Positions 20,460 to 23,397 of a stretch of DNA of 23,397 nucleotides are shown here, one piece after another; the stretch's first letter is position 1, and each line of letters begins with the position of its first letter. Location: positions 1 to 23,397 of the IMG/VR virus record IMGVR_UViG_3300044946_000019. One strand, written 5' to 3'. The notes under the pieces are model-generated. The model was given only the letters and a program-made list of their open reading frames with translations. It had not been told where the DNA came from and did no database searches. The stretch is from a virus. Position numbers and translations under genes: made by a program.

Positions 20460-21967
20460 TGGCCGGCTGGCAAGATGCACCTATTGTAGGAACCGTCGAC
20501 ACAGGCAAGAAAGCCGCATGGGAAAGCGCGCCGGTAATCGGCGCAGCGTCTGCCAGTGGGCTCGATAAACTGCCTCCGGAAACGCCGCAGGCGCGCCCGC
20601 AACCCGCTCAGAACAACGAAGGGATCGGCCAGCGTATCCTTGGCGCGGGTGAGGCGGGTCTGGCGCTTGGCACCGGCGCACTTGGTGGCGCTGCCGGTCA
20701 GCTATACGGCATCGGCAAGACGCTCACCGGCGGCAAGTATGGCACGCAACAGGGTGTGCAGGAAGGCGAGCGCGCGGGCGTTGAGCTTGCGAACAAACTG
20801 ACCTACCAGCCGCGCACGCAGACAGGGCGGGATATCGTTGGCGGTATCGGCAAGGTGGCAGAGGCAGGCCGCCTTGAGGGCTTGCCGGTTGAAGGCGCGA
20901 TGCTGAACCGCATTCCGGAAGTTCCGGGGGCCGCTTTGCGAGCCGGGGAAGGTCTAGCCGATATCAATAAAGGTGTCGCGCGCGTCGCGACGGCCCCGGC
21001 TCGCGCGCTCACGAAGAAGGCGATCAACGCCCTGCCGGACCTCGATCCTGAAACGAAACAGCTTGCGAGTGATGCGCACGGGATGGGATTCCGGCTCTCT
21101 CCTGAACAGGTGTACACGAACAAGTACGGCAAATTCGCGGGCGAACTGGCGACAGAAAACCCACTGGTAAAAAGCAATGGTGAACACAACCAGAAGATCT
21201 TCAACCAGCAGTTGCTGGGGCAGATCGGCGGCACGGGCGACAAACTGACGCGCAAGGCTTTCGGTACCGCAACAAAACAGGTAGGTTCGGAAATCGGCGC
21301 ACTTAGCCAGAAGTACGATTTGCCAATCGCGAAAGACTTTGTTCCTCGTCTCCGCACTGAAGCGCGCGGCCAGTCGCCCGAAGTCGCCAACCGCGTCAAG
21401 TACTACGCCAACCGTGTAGCGAAGAACACCGAAGGCGGCAACCTGAACGGTACGACGTTCCGCAAGATCGATACCGAAATCGGTAACGAGATAAAGCGGA
21501 CGAGTAACGGCGATCTGAAAAATGCGCTCGGGAAGATGCAAAAGAGTCTTCGCGACGTACAACAGGCGCAGATGAACCCTGCGGACAGAGCGCGGCTCCA
21601 GACTTTGCGAAAGCAATACGCTATTCAAAGAGTCATCGCCCCTTTGGTGGCCAAAAACCCCACGGGGGATGTTTCCCCTGAGTCACTGCTCGGTGCGATC
21701 ACCGCCACGAAAGCGGCTAAAGAGTTTGTTGCGCGCGGCGAGGGCGGCGACTTGGCAAAGCTCGCAGACATCGGGCAGAAGTTTCTTAAGCCGAATCGAT
21801 CGAGCGGAAGCGCGGAACGGAGTTTCTTTCAAAACCTGTTCGCGAAGCCCGTAGGGACGCTGACTGCCGGCGCTACCGCTGCGGCCACTGCGCCCGTTGC
21901 CGCAGCCTACAATCGGTACGCGCCTAGTGTGACGCAACAGCTTATTGATCGACCCCCAGTGCCTTAA
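20459..21967 (+). CDS. Putative ejection protein, WxxAPV repeats
   Basis: A 502-residue protein starting in a TAATG overlap. The N-terminus holds two copies of Trp-x-x-Ala-Pro-(I/V)-(V/I)-Gly (WQDAPIVG at residue 4, WESAPVIG at 22), short motifs seen at the start of many large internal virion proteins of podoviruses. A Gly/Ala-rich, possibly membrane-active helix follows (ILGAGEAGLALGTGALGGAA), then a long charged helical body (KRTSNGDLKNALGKMQKSLR) and an Ala/Thr hydrophobic end near 470-485. No lytic transglycosylase motif was found. It is the third of three consecutive injected-protein candidates. Its stop overlaps the end of the minus-strand gene by four bases. Confidence 0.58.
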   Translation: MAGWQDAPIVGTVDTGKKAAWESAPVIGAASASGLDKLPPETPQARPQPAQNNEGIGQRILGAGEAGLALGTGALGGAAGQLYGIGKTLTGGKYGTQQGVQEGERAGVELANKLTYQPRTQTGRDIVGGIGKVAEAGRLEGLPVEGAMLNRIPEVPGAALRAGEGLADINKGVARVATAPARALTKKAINALPDLDPETKQLASDAHGMGFRLSPEQVYTNKYGKFAGELATENPLVKSNGEHNQKIFNQQLLGQIGGTGDKLTRKAFGTATKQVGSEIGALSQKYDLPIAKDFVPRLRTEARGQSPEVANRVKYYANRVAKNTEGGNLNGTTFRKIDTEIGNEIKRTSNGDLKNALGKMQKSLRDVQQAQMNPADRARLQTLRKQYAIQRVIAPLVAKNPTGDVSPESLLGAITATKAAKEFVARGEGGDLAKLADIGQKFLKPNRSSGSAERSFFQNLFAKPVGTLTAGATAAATAPVAAAYNRYAPSVTQQLIDRPPVP

Positions 21968-22140
21968 CGTTGCGCGAATACACTGACAGGAATCAGCGCG
22001 ACGTACAGGATGAGCGCCCCTTTGATGATTTCCGAAAGCGAGAAGACCGAAAGGGCGTAGATGACGGCGGCGAACGGAGCAAGGACAGAACCAATCGCGA
22101 GCAGTGCGACAAAGGCTAGAATCACGGTACCGAGCTTCAT
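21964..22140 (-). CDS. Two-TM membrane protein
   Basis: A 58-residue minus-strand protein starting at the ATG complementary to 22138-22140, preceded by AGGAG. It is almost entirely hydrophobic: one segment at about residues 5-30 (GTVILAFVALLAIGSVLAPF) and another at 37-54 (IIKGALILYVALIPVSVF), with a short basic end. It has its own extended -10 promoter. Such isolated, oppositely oriented membrane genes in late regions are often moron-like accessories (superinfection exclusion or host alteration). That role is only a suggestion, as no family is recognised. Confidence 0.65.
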   Translation of the reverse strand: MKLGTVILAFVALLAIGSVLAPFAAVIYALSVFSLSEIIKGALILYVALIPVSVFAQR

Positions 22141-22164
22141 GGCGATCTCCTGAGTTGTGAAACC

Positions 22165-22173
22165 ATTATAGCA
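22165..22173 (-). promoter_or_regulatory. Extended -10 promoter of membrane gene
   Basis: On the minus strand TGC-TATAAT gives a perfect extended -10 element (TGnTATAAT). No good -35 is seen at 17 bp. The transcript would begin about 18 bases before the start codon of the 58-residue protein, including its AGGAG site. The small region 22141-22181 separates it from the divergent HNH gene. Confidence 0.65.
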
Positions 22174-22181
22174 ATTGCCGA

Positions 22182-22763
22182 ATGAAAAAGTGTAACAAAT
22201 GCGCCGTAACGAAGCCCTTGACTGAGTTCTATCTCCGTTCGGACGGATCGCGTAAGATCCCTCGCTCGGCATGTAAATTGTGCTGCAACTCAGAGATGCG
22301 GAAGAACTACTTTGCGGACCCTGAGGCTGCCAAGGTGCGGACCTTAGCTTGGGAGAAGGCTAACCCTGACAGAGTAAAAGCAAAGTCCAAACGCCATTAC
22401 GAAAAGCATAGAGAAGCCCTTCTAGATAAAAATCGCGAGTGGCACAAAGATCGCGAACGCGCCAACAAGAGGCATAACGCCTATCGCGCGGCGAATCCGG
22501 GCGAAGATGCACGTCGTGCCGCTAAAAGGCGGGCGGCAAAGCTACAGGCCACCCCCACTTGGGCGGACGAAAAACTAATAGCTGAATTCTACGAGACTGC
22601 GGCGGGTCTGAGCATGCTAACCGGCGAGTGGTACCACGTTGACCATATCGTGCCTCTGCAAAGTCCTTTTGTGTGCGGCTTCCATTCTCAGCATAATTTG
22701 CAAGTTCTAGAAGGAAAGGAGAACTTCAAGAAAAATAATCGCCACTGGCCGGAGATGCCGTGA
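22182..22763 (+). CDS. Zinc-ribbon HNH endonuclease
   Basis: A 193-residue endonuclease of the zinc-ribbon plus HNH type. CNKC (C4, C7) and CKLC (C31, C34) form a zinc site. A long Lys/Arg/Glu-rich helical linker (about 45-120) probably binds DNA. The HNH core is YHVDHIVPLQ (H152, D154, H155), then HSQHNLQVL (H171, N172) and NFKKNN (N181). No strong ribosome-binding site precedes the ATG. Its base composition is visibly more AT-rich than its neighbours, which suggests recent arrival. The stop overlaps the next gene's GTG start (GTGA). It is probably a homing endonuclease inserted next to the ATP-grasp gene. Confidence 0.85.
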   Translation: MKKCNKCAVTKPLTEFYLRSDGSRKIPRSACKLCCNSEMRKNYFADPEAAKVRTLAWEKANPDRVKAKSKRHYEKHREALLDKNREWHKDRERANKRHNAYRAANPGEDARRAAKRRAAKLQATPTWADEKLIAEFYETAAGLSMLTGEWYHVDHIVPLQSPFVCGFHSQHNLQVLEGKENFKKNNRHWPEMP

Positions 22764-23397
22764 ACATACTTTGCATAGACGTTGGGTCTAACGCTTTAGA
22801 CTGGCTTATGCGCTGCCAACGACAGGGGCACAAATGCCTTTGGTACGACAAACCGCGCACCGACGGTTCGCCGCGCCGTGCGGGAGAGGGGTTTGTCGAA
22901 AAGATCCGCGACTTTGATGAGCTTCGCAAGAAGTGGATCGGCTGGGCCGATCTGATCTACACCCCCGACAATACCTCCTATCTCGATCTGCTGGAGCCGT
23001 ATCGCAAGATCGGATACCCGATTTACGGCTGCAATCTCGAAACCGTGGAGTGGGAACTGGATCGCGAGGTCGGCCAGAAGGTCATGGAAGAGTGCGGCCT
23101 GGAAACGATTCAGGGCAAGACGTTTCACGACTACGACTCGGCCACCGCCTACGTGAAGAAGCAGGGCGTGGCAATGGTCTCCAAGCCGTCCGGCGACGGC
23201 GAGCGCGCCATGTCCTACGTGTCGAATAACGCCGCCGATCTGGTCTACATGCTCCAGCGATGGAAGACCGTCCCGAAGTATGTGAAGGCCGCGAAGGAAA
23301 CGGGGTTCATCCTTCAGGAGAAGGTGAACGGCGTAGCGGAGATGGCGGTCGGCGGCTGGTTCATTCCGGGCGTCGGCTGGTCGAAAGCGGGCTGGGT
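22760..23397 (+). CDS. PurD-like ATP-grasp ligase (partial)
   Basis: The first 212 codons of a gene running off the window. The GTG at 22760 overlaps the HNH stop, with GGAG about 8 bases upstream. The N-terminal part (NILCIDVGSNALDWLMRCQR) resembles the pre-ATP-grasp fold of phosphoribosylamine-glycine ligase (PurD: nucleotide-handling Val-Gly-Ser-Gly start). It is followed by a YGCNLETVEWELDREVGQKV segment and the ATP-grasp domain: KVMEECGLETIQGKTFHDYD, VAMVSKPSGDGERAMSYV (Lys/Gly-rich ATP loop) and FILQEKVNGVAEMAV (adenine-binding hinge region). ATP-grasp enzymes join a carboxylate to an amine or thiol through an acyl-phosphate. Whether it makes glycinamide ribotide or serves another ligation cannot be told without the C-terminus. 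Confidence 0.72.
   Translation, partial: MNILCIDVGSNALDWLMRCQRQGHKCLWYDKPRTDGSPRRAGEGFVEKIRDFDELRKKWIGWADLIYTPDNTSYLDLLEPYRKIGYPIYGCNLETVEWELDREVGQKVMEECGLETIQGKTFHDYDSATAYVKKQGVAMVSKPSGDGERAMSYVSNNAADLVYMLQRWKTVPKYVKAAKETGFILQEKVNGVAEMAVGGWFIPGVGWSKAGW

Noticed and set aside
22796-23128. Minus-strand frame opposite the ATP-grasp gene
   Set aside because: Antisense reading of a gene with clear ATP-grasp features and no supporting start signal.
1-23397. tRNA genes, CRISPR arrays, integrase or insertion sequences
   Set aside because: No cloverleaf-like sequence, regularly spaced repeats, recombinase motifs or terminal inverted repeats with a transposase were found by eye. The HNH genes are the only mobile-type elements. 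A tRNA or profile scan was not possible.

Overview
The window is part of the genome of a tailed double-stranded DNA phage, most likely a podovirus-like phage of a GC-rich proteobacterium. The composition and protein flavour would suit a Burkholderiales host, but that is a guess. The support is a terminase, portal, scaffold and N4-gp56-like major capsid series, followed by head-completion proteins, a lysis cassette and glutamine/alanine-rich putative ejection proteins. No tail-tube, tape-measure or sheath gene is visible. All genes run on the + strand except two short insertions. Most genes are separated by a few bases or overlap by ATGA, GTGA or TAATG.

Layout. 1-329: non-coding leader with inverted repeats and an extended -10 promoter. 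330-863: HNH homing endonuclease. 886-3008: a 40-codon ORF and the terminase large subunit. 3011-3957: five very small genes, the first four basic. 3957-6140: portal. 6137-6466: minimal M48-like zinc metallopeptidase. 6459-8162: fibre. A near-consensus sigma70 promoter at the end of the fibre gene leads into 8215-10884: decoration-like protein, scaffold-like protein and major capsid protein. 10897-12479: two unidentified virion-associated candidates and a head-tail adaptor candidate. 12480-12944 (minus): second HNH endonuclease. 12998-15414: gp10-like stabilisation protein and glycine-rich fibre. 15425-16965: lysis region (single-TM protein, small ORF, GH19 endolysin, 3-TM holin, small conserved protein). 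16965-17845: 2OG-Fe(II) oxygenase and cupin. 17850-21967: three putative ejection proteins. 21964-22140 (minus): two-TM membrane protein with its own promoter. 22182-22763: third HNH endonuclease. 22760 to the end: PurD-like ATP-grasp enzyme, cut by the window edge.

How it fits together. Terminase and portal package DNA into a shell made from capsid and scaffold proteins. The adaptor and gp10-like proteins close the head, fibres bind the host, the Q-rich proteins probably enter the cell with the DNA, and endolysin plus holin release progeny. The most unusual signal is an N-terminal basic/hydrophobic tag ending in LFP(G/A)(I/V), shared by three consecutive and otherwise unrelated head proteins (8215, 8734 and 9463). 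A small metallopeptidase is encoded just upstream, so a capsid-targeting or maturation signal is a reasonable, untested hypothesis. Other notable points are a terminase with an apparent second, degenerate RNase H-like domain, an oxygenase/cupin pair between the lysis and ejection genes, and an ATP-grasp ligase next to the virion genes.
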